Shown here piece after piece: positions 54,980-64,000 of a stretch of DNA of 64,000 nt (within the stretch, counting starts at the first letter, position 1; every line of letters begins with the position of its first letter). The translations under genes and the position numbers were made by a program. Source of the stretch: Hordeum vulgare subsp. vulgare (taxonomy: Eukaryota > Streptophyta > Magnoliopsida > Poales > Poaceae); assembly GCF_904849725.1 (NCBI RefSeq), contig NC_058518.1, positions 509,193,225-509,257,224 of the forward strand, given 5' to 3'. The notes under the pieces were generated by a model. That model saw nothing but the letters and a program-made list of their open reading frames with translations. It did no database searches and was not told the DNA's origin.

Positions 54980-57900
54980 TCACCTAGGATATGGCTCAGT
55001 AATTGTAACCCCATTCCAAGATCCGTCATCTTCCAATACTAAATCAGATCGTGGAGAAGCTGGAGATGGTGATTCTGTTCCAAAGAAGAATGCGGGCTGT
55101 GCCGGTGGATGAAGCTCCATGGTGTCCCTTGTTAACATGAAAATGACGGTTGATATTTGAGGCCTGTCGTCAGGGTCCGACTGGACGCACAGCAACCCGA
55201 TGTGGATGCACCGTAGCGCTTGGCTTTGATGGTATCCATTGAGTGATTCGTCCATCATTTGTGATATTGTTCCTTTTGTCCAGTAATTCCACACCTAGTA
55301 AATCCAGTGTTCAAAGACATGGAAGATCCTTTTAGATACGATAATTTAAATGATACAGTGTTCAAAGACACTAAAAGCTGATGAAAATAAAGTAAATCCA
55401 GCACTTACATCACTAATGAGGTTGACGGTATCCCCATAATCTGAACTGCAGTTTCTTCTCCTGGTTATAATTTCAAGGACTAATACACCAAAACTGAAAA
55501 TATCTATCTTGGGTGACACACTTCCGTGTACTGCATACTCTGGTGCCATATAACCGCTGCAGAGGATGGGAAATTAGGCTTGGAAACGGACCTTCACTAA
55601 GTGATATAGATCATAATTACAAGTAACTTTTTCGTTTTTGCAAACCTAATTATAGGCATTTGACTTACAGTGTTCCAGCAGCTCTAGTGGTTTGAGTATG
55701 GGTGTGACCTTCTTGTAGCAGCCTTGCCAATCCAAAGTCTGCGATTTTAGGATCCATCTCCTCGTCTAGAAGAATATTATTAGCTTTAAGGTCCCTGTGG
55801 ATTATCCTTGGGATTGAGTCCTCGTGAAGATACAGTATTCCCTTGGCAATTCCAAGAATGATGTTGTACCGTTGCTCCCAGTTTAGAGTATTTTCCTCAC
55901 TAGCATCTGTTGCCAAAAAGAATGATGTTCAATTTACATACTAGCTGATGCCGAAAGATAAATAAGGAACAATCATAATAATCATTTGCCTTTTACAGGG
56001 AGTGGATGTTTATTTGGCCAAACATATTCGTGTTGGAGCATGTGCTCTTTTGTGGGCTCTATAGAATTGCAGAAATGATTTAGTTTTTAACAGAATACGT
56101 GATATTAACTTTCTGCAGGTTATCCTCAAAATTACCGCACTGATCCGCACATGGTCGTTACTCACTCCTGTGGCAGCCAGGGAGCATATGGTTACTGGGT
56201 GTGCCCGTTGGGAGATGGTAGCACAGGATATCTTCAGCCGGTTTGGATGGCGACATATTAATAGGATAGGTGTTTGAACATCTACATCTTTTAGTCATCT
56301 ACGGCTTTGGCGTGAAGCTCGCCTTTATTTTTAATTTTTACACTTTGTTACTTTTAGTTGTACTCTGTCGACACTTGTTTTGGTTTAATATATGGTTGCA
56401 TGCATCTATTGATGCAGAGGCCGGGGCTAAGCCTCCTTTTCAAAAAAAAATTACTCATTTCCCTGAAGAAGTTAGATATAAATCTTGTTTGTATAACTTA
56501 TTTGATGAATATAAATCTTGTTTCTGCATAGCACTACGTAGAGAGTGAATGGATATGAAAATAAATACCGAAAAGAAAGTTGTCGAGGCTCCCATTCTTG
56601 ATATATTCGTAAACAAGCAGCGTATCGTCCCGATGCGAGCAAAACCCCTGTAATCTGACAAGGTTCTTGTGCTGAAGCTCCGCCAATAGCAGCACCTCAT
56701 TGCGCAACTGATGCAAACCATGCTCAGTTGCTCCCAAAAGCTTCTTCACTGCTATTTCTTGCCCATCCGGCAGTATTCCCTGAAACATGCATGCAAATTA
56801 TTTTTCAGACAAGCAGGCCCGAAAGCGCAACACATCGACTCTTTTTTAACTTGCTTTCTTGCTTGTTTTCGTACCTTGTATACAATTCCATAACCACCCT
56901 CTCCGAGCTTATTCGCCTCTGAGAAGTTTCCGGTTGCCTCTTGCAGTGCCGTCAAATCGAAGATCAAGGCTCTCGCCATTTTCTTGAATGCTGGTGTGTC
57001 ATGTGAAAAAGCGAGAAATGTTGTGAGCAAACGGGAACGGGAAGTGCAGCCCTTGAACGGACAGACTATTGGCTAGATGCAAGATTAATCCTACTCACGA
57101 TTATCATCCTCGGCGGTCTTTATCTTTCTCTTGAACCGTATGAAAGCGAAAACTGATAGAATCAATATCAAGACAACGGAACAAGCAATGCCTGCATAGA
57201 TTCCTGCTGCAATCTTTGTGTTTCCTGGATAGATGGTGATAATAGTAGAAGATAAATATGTCTTGTTCAGATAAGAACATGCTGAATGGAAATTGTGCTA
57301 GCTACTACCTACCTGGTCCGAGCTGTGGAGAGGCAGAAGGAGAATGCCGTGGCGGCGCCAGAATCTGCAGCATTGCCTGGCCGTCGTAGATCGGCCGCCC
57401 CACGCTGTACCTCAGGATGCACCACGCTGAACCAAGGTCGATCGATCGGGGGTTGTTAGTGCCCAAATAGGGTGCTGCCTCATCTTGGAGTCTCCCGAGG
57501 CAGCCGTCGCACTGCGCCTGCGCCAGGTTTGGGATGCACTGCGCGAGCCCGTAAATCCTCGGGTTGAAGGCCTCCTCACCCGTGGCGAAGTACTTGCTTC
57601 TCATAGTCGAATTGCTGCTCGCCGCCGGCGACGGGGACGACACCGCGTGGTTGGACACGGCAGTGAGGATCGCTCGGACCGCGGCGCCGAACCAGGCGGC
57701 GGAAACCGCGACGGTCTGGGGAGCGGCGGCAGAGGAGAAAGTGATCTCACGGACCTGCCACTGGTCGGCGCCGAGGAAGTCGAGGAAGCGCTGGATGGAG
57801 AAGCGCAGGACGCAGCCGTCCTCGTACATGGAGGCGCCCGTGTCGCCGGGGCAGCTTGCCTGCGCGTCGCGGAACGCCTGGGCCACGCACGCGCGGCAGG

Positions 57901-58159
57901 ACGAGGCGTTGGTGTCGCCCCGGCAGAGGGCCATGCCGTAGACCAGGCCGGGCGCCGTGCCGACGGTGGCGGTGGCGAAGCCGTTTGGGGAGGTGGAGGC
58001 GTTGCCTGGGAGTCCCGCGGCGAGAAGCTTGAGGGTCGAGGGAAAGGTGCTGTTGGCCGTCTGGGGGTTGCCGTCGCACTCCATCATGAACGACTCAGCC
58101 GGCGGCAACACTTGGACGGCGATGATCGTGACGAGGACGGCGTAGCCGGCGGCGACCAT
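54980..58159 (-). CDS. Cysteine-rich receptor-like kinase (CRK, DUF26), copy 2
   Basis: Seven exons on the minus strand: 58159-57313, 57224-57099, 56990-56875, 56779-56569, 55906-55669, 55556-55409, 55294-54980, with GT/AG borders and the same phases as copy 1; exons 2, 4 and 5 have identical lengths (126, 211, 238 bp). 666 aa from [14 protein letters not shown]; an in-frame upstream ATG at 58240 would add 27 residues before the signal peptide and is less likely. Two DUF26 domains ([13 protein letters not shown] and [13 protein letters not shown]), membrane span [20 protein letters not shown], and kinase motifs [36 protein letters not shown] and [11 protein letters not shown], all intact. Expected to be an active plasma-membrane kinase in stress signalling. 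Sequence divergence from copy 1 is large, so the pair is an old duplication. Intron 4 contains a LINE tail. Confidence 0.92.
56003..56450 (+). mobile_element. 3' end of a LINE inside intron 4 of CRK copy 2
   Basis: Plus-strand frame reads [11 protein letters not shown], a [14 protein letters not shown] and, further on, [20 protein letters not shown] before a stop, the C-terminal zinc-knuckle-region style of plant L1 ORF2. After ~180 bp of 3' untranslated sequence it ends in a nine-A tail at 56450. It is antisense to the kinase gene, 5'-truncated, and the left border is approximate. Confidence 0.75.
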
Positions 58160-58601
58160 CGCGCGCCGTGGATGCGCGTGGGGAGACTGGCTCGTTTTTC
58201 TTTCGCACGACGGCGGCGACGGCGACGCATCATTTGTCATTTGGTTTTCCACCTTGGATCGAGTGGGTGCGCAAGCGCAAGTGGCAATCCAAAGGAGTCA
58301 AAGTTGATCGGCCGGCCGCACAGCCGCGATTTTGGATGTGTGGTAGGTATCATGAGATGAGAGTGGACTTGCAAGTGGAGGGCATCACGGTTTGGTCCGC
58401 TTGAAGCATTCCATTCCATTCCATGGCTTTCCTGAATGATGAGTCCAAGCAACCTTTTGCGACCACATTCAATGAAATGGAGAAGGTTCACTTCACCCGT
58501 CCATTTTCTCCTTCCCCTCCGTCCTATTCCCTCCGTAATTATAGTTAAAAAAAACTAGTCTAGTTTTTTTCAACTATAATTATTTAAATACATAGATAGT
58601 A
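58160..58601. other. Upstream region of CRK copy 2
   Basis: Contains the putative leader and promoter of the minus-strand kinase gene. No definite TATA box. Near 58535-58585 there is a hairpin with arms AATTATAGTTAAAAAAAACT and its inverse, preceded by ATTCCCTCCGT, which looks like the middle of a short or folded Stowaway-like MITE. Confidence 0.45.
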
Positions 58602-58694
58602 CTCCCTCCGTCCTAAAATAAGTGTCTCAAACTTAATACAATTTTGTATCAGAGCTAGTACAAAGTTGAGACAGATATTTTAGAACGGAGGGAG
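58602..58694. mobile_element. Stowaway MITE (Thalos-like, 93 bp), second copy
   Basis: CTCCCTCCGTCCTAAAATAA and inverse right end, TA duplications at 58600-58601 and 58695-58696. Same length and layout as the 22462-22554 element. Confidence 0.9.
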
Positions 58695-58829
58695 TATAAT
58701 ATAAAAATAACAGCGCTTTCGACACTGACGTAAATGCTAGTTGCAGAAAAGGGACAAGGAATTGCTTTGCTAGTTGTCAGGATCATCAACAAGGCACTGC
58801 AGGAAAATCCCGTTTTCGCATGTGTTAAG

Positions 58830-59150
58830 CTATAAGACATGAGCTATTTTGCAGGCACTCGGTTTATGAGATATAAGCCAAGTGCTGATGTAAGAATGCC
58901 ATCATCTAAGTCGAGTGGTCTCTAAATGCCTTCGGCTTACATAGTGCATACGCCTTATACCCGAAAAGGCACTCGGTTTATAGCACATACTCGGCAAAGA
59001 TGGCTTCATGGTGCCGTCACGGAGCATCCTATAAGCCGTGTGCCCTTTGAGAGCACTCGACTTACATCACATATAAGCCGTGTGTCCTGTCAGAGCACTC
59101 GGCTTACATGTCATATAAGCCATATGTGCTAATGAACGCATTCAACTTAC
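58830..59150. repeat. Degenerate ~55-60-bp tandem repeats
   Basis: The phrases ATATAAGCCGTGTG, GAGAGCACTCGRCTTACAT and similar recur five or six times between about 58855 and 59150. No coding capacity. Confidence 0.65.
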
Positions 59151-59477
59151 ATTTTCTTCGATTTTTTGGTTGCCTGTTCTTTTAATGCGAAAATTATTTT
59201 GAAATGACTTCCCTTCTTTCTCATCCATTTTCTCCCAACTAGTTTTCATTGGTCTTATTTTTTATGCTCTCAATTTCCCTATCTCTATGTATCCACTTTA
59301 ATATTTTGATGGTGGTGTACTCTTCCAAACCCCTGGTTTAACCATATTACGATCACATGCAAAATGAAAAGTTGTTGCGACCCTTATTTATGCTATTATA
59401 TGAATTCCTTAGTTGGTGGGTAAGTCCAAATGTATATACCCCTTGTACTCTTCCAAACCCATGGTGTAACCATTTTA
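59151..59477. other. AT-rich spacer
   Basis: No feature. A phrase ACTCTTCCAAACCC.TGGT is repeated at about 59318 and 59449. Confidence 0.4.
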
Positions 59478-60400
59478 CAAGCGGCCTCATGTGAGGCCTA
59501 TTCGTAACACGCTCAAACTTTTACCACACCCTACAGGGGCCATGTGATGACGTCGTGCCAGATCCGTGGATTTCTGGCATCATAAGATTTTAGTGGATTC
59601 AAACGGTTGGACTAGTCATGCCATCGAAGTAATTTCTCCCCCTGATGGCCAGAACTGTCCCTCTCTCGTCTGTAAAAGGGAGACGCATGTCGCTAATACA
59701 TCACATAGGATTTTCCATGCCGCTTCTGGGAATGACTTCATGTGTTTTCGTGCAGATCTGCAATTTCTAGCACTGAAACCCTAGAAATGCAATAAAGGTC
59801 TCAAAGATTACAGGCGGGTCCGAAAAATGTGGGGGCCTAACACGTCTCACTAGATGGCCTCCTTTGAGAGCACAAAAAGTTTTGAGGCCAACGGAACAGC
59901 AAGACCAGCACTTCCTTCACAAACCCGACACATTCCCTCTCGATACCGAGGGACTACCTCAAAGATGGTGCGGTTTACAAGCAGCCTCAGGTGAGGCCTA
60001 TTCGAAGCGCGCCCAAACTTTTACCACGCCCTAGAGGGGCCATGTGATGATGTTGTGCCAGATCCCGTTGATTTCTGGCATCATACGATTTTTCGTGGAT
60101 TCAAAAGGTTGTACGAGTGATGTCGTCAATGTAATTTCGCTCCTTGATGGCCGGAACTACCGCTCCTTCGTCTGCAGAAGGGAGAGACATGCCGCTAATA
60201 CATCACATATGATTTTTCATGCCGTTTTTGGGCATGATTTCATGTGTCGCCTTGCAGATCTGCAATTTTCGGCACTAAAACCCTAGAAATTCAATAAATT
60301 TCTCAAATATTACAGGCGGGTCAGAAAAAGGCGGGGGCCTGACACATCTCATCCGATGTCCTCCGTTGAGAACACGGAAAGTTTCCTGTAGCTAGGAGTT
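59478..60400. repeat. Tandem duplication, ~500-bp unit, two copies
   Basis: Copies at about 59478-59900 and 59978-60400 share GGCCTCA.GTGAGGCCTATTCG, GGGGCCATGTGATGA, GGATTTCTGGCATCATA-like phrases, CTAATACATCACATA and GCAGATCTGCAATTT in order. Short frames that recur in both copies are byproducts and show no domain. Confidence 0.75.
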
Positions 60401-60420
60401 TTACTTGGCAGGAACACCAA

Positions 60421-61215
60421 CACTAGTGGAAAAGAGGGCATCAGTCCCGGTTCCAGAGGGCCTTTAGTCTCGGTTCTCCAACCGGGACAAAACAATCGGG
60501 ACTAATGCCCATTACTTTTAGTCTCGGTTGGCTTACGAACCGGGATTAAAGGAGCTCCACGTGTCCGCCGCGGGGTGCACAGGCACGAGGACTTTTAGTC
60601 CCGGTTGGTAACACCGACCGGGACCAAAAGGCAGCCATGCGTCAGCAGCTCCCAGGCGCTGGGTTTTTTTTTTGAAAGGGAGGGGGGTTTAGGGGTTTTG
60701 GAGGGTTTTATCAGGGGTTTCAATATGTGTTAGCTAGCTACTACGTATAGAGAGAAGTGATCTCTCTTTCTCCGTGCTTGATCGACGGTAGCTACTACAT
60801 ATAGAGAGAAGTGACATCTCTTTCTCCGTGGTTGGTCAACGGTAGCTACTACATATAAAGAGAACTCGACGATAGCTAGTAAGCAAATGAAGGAACCATT
60901 AATTACACAACATCGTCATGAACATATATAGAGAGAAGTGACCTCTCTTTCTTCATGCTTGGTCGAACAACTCGACGCTACTACATATAGTACACGATCA
61001 TGCATATATACAATATATAACATCTCTTTGCGATCCCTAACTAGCTATTATATATCCACCAAAATCAGTAAGGAAATCCTGATGATATACCCCATCTGAT
61101 GGTATGACATGCTCAACAAAGAATCTCGTAAATTCCTCTTGAATTGCTCGTATGCGATCAGTTGGTAGGAGTTCTTCCCGCTTCCGCTTGATCTAATTTA
61201 AAGAAGGGGGTCAAT
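60421..61215 (-). mobile_element. CACTA end with last Ulp1-type exon
   Basis: Terminus CACTAGTGGAAAAGAGGGC at 60421 with AGTCCCGG/GTCTCGG subterminal repeats to about 60640, then repeats of ATAGAGAGAAGTGACCTCTC. Around 61065-61200 the minus strand reads KRKREELLPTDRIRAIQEE then FVEHVIPSDGVYHQDFLTDF, the C-terminal exon type of CACTA Ulp1-like proteins (compare VLPEQRVIAVAEELAGF at 35650). The rest of the element is missing; the inner border is approximate. Confidence 0.7.
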
Positions 61216-61480
61216 ATATCTACAAGCAATGGTAGTTACCCCTACCTAGTTGGACTCCACATGTCCACCTTACCAGCAAGCCAAACCGGTTAATTGAAGT
61301 CCTGCAGAAAGACTCTGAACCCCTAGCCTTGTTCCACATGAGGTGATTAGGATAATTACTAGTGCTAATTCTTAGGGGTGGCACGTACCTAGATAGGTAC
61401 TACTACCGTCGCTGGTAGCGAAAATTGTGTACTCCTAATAATTCAATCTTATAAAAACTCCAAATAATTCAATCTTATAA
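61216..61480. other. Spacer between CACTA end and LINE fragment
   Basis: No supported feature. Confidence 0.4.
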
Positions 61481-62215
61481 AAACATAGTGCATATTGGAT
61501 GTGAAATTTGTTTTTGGACCATTTAAATGAAATAACCGAGACGAAGAGATCAATGGTGATAATGGCCATCTATCTAGTGTGGCTTGCTCGAAACAGTGCA
61601 AGCGATGTCAAGGGTATAGAGGATTATGTGTAGGTGTTGCGGGAGGAGTGGTTGAGCATCAAAGAACCCGAACAGGCCAGCCCCGGCTAACCTCGGGAGC
61701 ACTGGCATGCGCCGGAGGAGGGGTGGATTAAGGCGAACGCTGATGGCACAATTAGAAGAGTTTCGAGGATGGAACAGGTGCAGCGATTCTTCAAGATTAT
61801 CATGGCAAGTTTGTGGTAGGATCTTGTCCGGTTATCCCATCAGTCTCTAATTCGGAGTTGGTTCACTTGTCGGCATACAGGAGGGCTATTTATTTATCGC
61901 TTGAACTTGGCTTGTCTATATGGAGGTGCTGGAGACGGATGATCAAATTGCGGTGAGAGATCCCTAACGAAGGAGGAAATGAAAACATCGGTCTGCGGGC
62001 CACTCATTCAGGAGATCAAGGACTTGCTAGGGTCGAGAGAAAGGTTTTAGGTGAAGTCGTAGGCGTGAACGGTATATTAAGCAACACATGCCTTACCAAA
62101 ACTATGCTATGGGAATAAATTGTCCAAGTCGTTCTTGCATGTAGCATCAGAGTGTGTGTACGATATTGTAACTGAGGGACGTTATGAATAAATAAAACAG
62201 CAAGGTTTTCCCATT
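61481..62215 (+). pseudogene. Non-LTR retrotransposon (LINE) RNase-H-end fragment
   Basis: Broken frames show AIYLVWLARNSAS and LREEWLSIKEPEQASPG, then HWHAPEEGWIKANADGTI, DYHGKFVVGSCPVIPS and SNSELVHLSAYRRAIYLSLE, which follow the linker and RNase H region found at the end of plant LINE polyproteins (RVT_3 type). Several frameshifts and stops are present. Ends near AATAAATAAAACAGCAAGG with no clean poly(A). Confidence 0.65.
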
Positions 62216-62274
62216 AAAAAGTCAAATTTGTCATTAAAACCTCCCTATTGTCGAATGCAACCTTGTTTGGTTGC

Positions 62275-62702
62275 AGAGCCGGCCCTGTGTTTCGGGATGC
62301 CCTAGGCGAACTCAACAACATGGGCCCCTATGTTCTAAGATCATATATTTTTACTTTAAAATTTAACTATAATAATTGACTCATTCCATCGACAATAATA
62401 ATAACAAAATTTCAACTTACTTAACCAATAATAATAATACTAAGAAGATAGAGAAATGAAACTAAAATGACATGATTACCTCAAATAAGAATTTAATTCT
62501 TCAGAAAAAGTTTCTTCGGGCGTTTCTTGATGCAAAGTCATTAAGGGCACAATCAAGATCAACATTGTCCAAGATATCCTTCTCAATGCAGCACATAGCC
62601 AAGCCATTCAATCTATCTTGCAACATAGTAGACCTCAAATAATTTTTCAGTAGTTTCAGTTTAGAGAAACTTCTTTTAGCCGAGGCTACAGTCACATGCA
62701 CT
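62275..62702 (-). pseudogene. C-terminal piece of a hAT transposase with its terminal repeat
   Basis: Minus-strand frame 62701-62501 reads VTVASAKRSFSKLKLLKNYL, STMLQDRLNGLAMCCIEKDI and a terminal DFASRNARRNFF, the hAT dimerisation region of ZMYM1/TTF-like transposases. CAGAGCCGGCCCTG at 62275-62288 looks like a hAT terminal inverted repeat. The rest of the transposase is cut off by the CACTA terminus at 62703, so the CACTA inserted into the hAT gene. Confidence 0.75.
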
Positions 62703-63261
62703 CACTAGTGGAAAACGGGCCTTTGGCCTGAACCCTTTAGTCCCGGCCTGCCTCTGGGCCGGGACTAAAGGCCCGGCCACGTCGCCCCAATTCTCAATGC
62801 CTCCCTCGAGGCTTCAGTCCCGGCCCGTAAGGAGCCTTTAGTCCCGGTTCGTGTCCCAAACCGGGACTAAAGGGCTACGCGGTGGGCAGTGGTGGTGGGA
62901 ACCGTTCGTATCCCCCTTTAGTCCCGGTTGGTGGCTCAACCCGGGACTCAAGGACTAACACGTGGCCTGCCGTAGTGGTGGCGACGGTTGGTATACCTCT
63001 TTAGTCCCGGTTGGTGGCTCAAACCGGGACTAAAGGCCTAACACGTGGTTTGCCGTAGTGGTGGCAACCGTTTGGTATACCTCTTTATTCCCGGTTGGTG
63101 GCTCAATCCGGGACTAAAGGCCCAAACGGTTTGCATCCCGCGTCGTTTCGGGCGATGAAAAGCACGAACCGAAGCGTACAGTCGCCATTTCTCTGTTCTT
63201 CTTCTCTCTCGCATCGCCCTCTCTGTTCTTCTCCTCTCTTCTTCCCTTCTCTTCTTCCACC

Positions 63262-64000
63262 ATGCCAACTAGCTTTTGTAAGGTGCTCGCACATGGCACG
63301 ACGATGCTTGATGTCGTGTACACGAACCTGAGCAACGAGGTGCCGTTTTTTCTTCAACAGTTGAAGGAAAAATGGTTTGACCACGCAGTGGATCATGAGA
63401 AGTTCTTGGGGCTTGATCTAGAGTACACGGCCGATCAACGCGGTGTTGCCGTCATCCAACTATGCTTCGCACGCCATGTCTTGATCTTCCAATGGGCGAG
63501 GTAAGTTTTGAGGCTTTCTTTGATCCAAGATAATGACATTGTAAGTTTATTTGTTTCAATCATAGTTGGTTCCCTTCAAATAGTTGTAGTGAAACAATTT
63601 TGATTAGTTGAAGGGGAGCACAATCTAATTGGAATAGTGTTACATAATCTGAAAAATCGTATTAGAATCAACTAGTGTTTAATATGTTCCATTGGAACCA
63701 TAGTTGGTTCCCTTCAAATAGTTGTAGTGAAACAATTTTGATTAGTTGAAGGGGAGCACAATCTCATTGGAATAGTGTTCCATAATATGAAAAATCGTAT
63801 TAGAATCAACTAGTGTTTAATATGTTCCATTGGAATCATAGTTGGTTCGCTTCAAATAGTTGTAGTGAAACAATTTTGATTAGTTGAAGGAAACACAATC
63901 TGATTGGAATAGTGTTCCATAATTTGAAAAATCTGATTGGTTCAATATGTTCCATTGAAATCATAGTTGTAGTGATACAATTTTATGCGGTGTTCTTTGA
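63262..64000 (+). CDS. DEDDy 3'-5' exonuclease, exon 1 and part of intron (partial gene)
   Basis: Exon 1 is 63262-63500, beginning MPTSFCKVLAHGTT and keeping the motif I residues in LGLDLEYTADQ; the GTAAGT donor is at 63501 and the intron with 137-bp repeats runs past the window end, so exon 2 (motifs II and III) is not seen. Compared with the copy at 9876 it differs at 24 of 239 nucleotides and 14 of 80 amino acids, whereas the 187 bp upstream differ at 6 and the first ~197 bp of the intron at 2. The frame is open. Role as for the other copy: probable transposon-borne exonuclease. Confidence 0.75.
63562..64000. repeat. 137-bp intron tandem repeats, sister copy
   Basis: The same CATAGTTGGTTCCCTTCAAA unit as in 10172-10735, about three copies before the window ends. 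Confidence 0.85.

Larger units (their letters stand above)
62703..64000 (+). mobile_element. Left end of an intact-looking CACTA (sister of the 9.7-kb element), cut by window edge
   Basis: Terminus CACTAGTGGAAAACGGGCC at 62703, followed by TTTAGTCCCGG subterminal repeats to about 63120 and the exonuclease gene. It aligns with 9689 onward at a constant offset of 53,386 through the start codon. It supplies the left end that the 9.7-36.2-kb copy has lost. The 3 bp left of the terminus are ACT; the matching right side is outside the window. Confidence 0.9.

Noticed and set aside
57485..58360. 291-codon plus-strand frame
   Set aside because: Antisense shadow of CRK copy 2 exon 1.
1..64000. tRNA, rRNA, snoRNA or known miRNA genes
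   Set aside because: No cloverleaf with intact A and B boxes outside the SINEs, no rRNA core words, and no precursor that I recognise.

Overview
The window looks like nuclear DNA of a Triticeae grass (wheat, Aegilops, rye or barley group). The evidence is CACTA transposons with the cereal TTTAGTCCCGG subterminal repeats, a ~338-bp satellite that matches what I remember of the Afa/pAs1 family, Au-type SINEs, Stowaway and Tourist-like MITEs, and compact Copia retrotransposons. Afa-type satellites are especially common in D-genome material, but that assignment is inference. I see no rRNA or tRNA gene, CRISPR array, phage or bacterial operon.

Layout. 1-3.7 kb: a minus-oriented segment of a CACTA family (leader, TATA box, subterminal repeats, inverted Afa array) next to a four-part-split but complete GRF zinc-finger/membrane gene on the minus strand. 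3.7-9.7 kb: CACTA scraps, a Stowaway MITE, T-rich sequence and a decayed Gypsy LTR. 9.7-36.2 kb: a 5'-truncated CACTA of the same family, plus oriented. It holds an intact two-exon DEDDy 3'-5' exonuclease gene, ~26 Afa monomers, and a seven-exon En/Spm-type plus Ulp1-like protease gene broken by one TAG. An 8,637-bp Pack-type CACTA (18714-27350, 3-bp target duplication GTG) is nested in the Afa array and carries intron-containing pieces of at least four recognisable host genes: stromal ascorbate peroxidase, ER-type Ca2+-ATPase, an At4g15545-like gene and a SULTR4-type sulfate transporter. 37.2-42.2 kb: a complete but frameshifted Copia with 5-bp target duplication. 42.8-45.0 kb: a rearranged Copia remnant that contains a second copy of the promoter and signal peptide of the adjacent glucanase gene.

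45.2-58.2 kb is the host gene island: a GH17 beta-1,3-glucanase with two X8/CBM43 domains (plus strand), then two complete cysteine-rich receptor-like kinases (CRK/DUF26) in head-to-tail order on the minus strand, each with seven exons of nearly identical sizes and phases. Both gene types are classically linked to apoplastic and cell-wall defence. 58.2-64 kb returns to repeats: MITE, tandem duplications, a CACTA end, a LINE RNase-H fragment, a hAT transposase tail, and the intact left end of another CACTA carrying the same exonuclease gene, cut by the window edge.

The strongest unusual signals are: (1) the first exon of the transposon-borne exonuclease differs ~10% between its two copies while the flanking non-coding DNA differs only 1-3%; (2) an snRNA-like USE/TATA module with a conserved 24-bp gap in both CACTA copies; (3) the glucanase promoter and signal peptide captured inside a retroelement, making a chimeric secreted-type ORF; and (4) the multi-gene Pack-CACTA.
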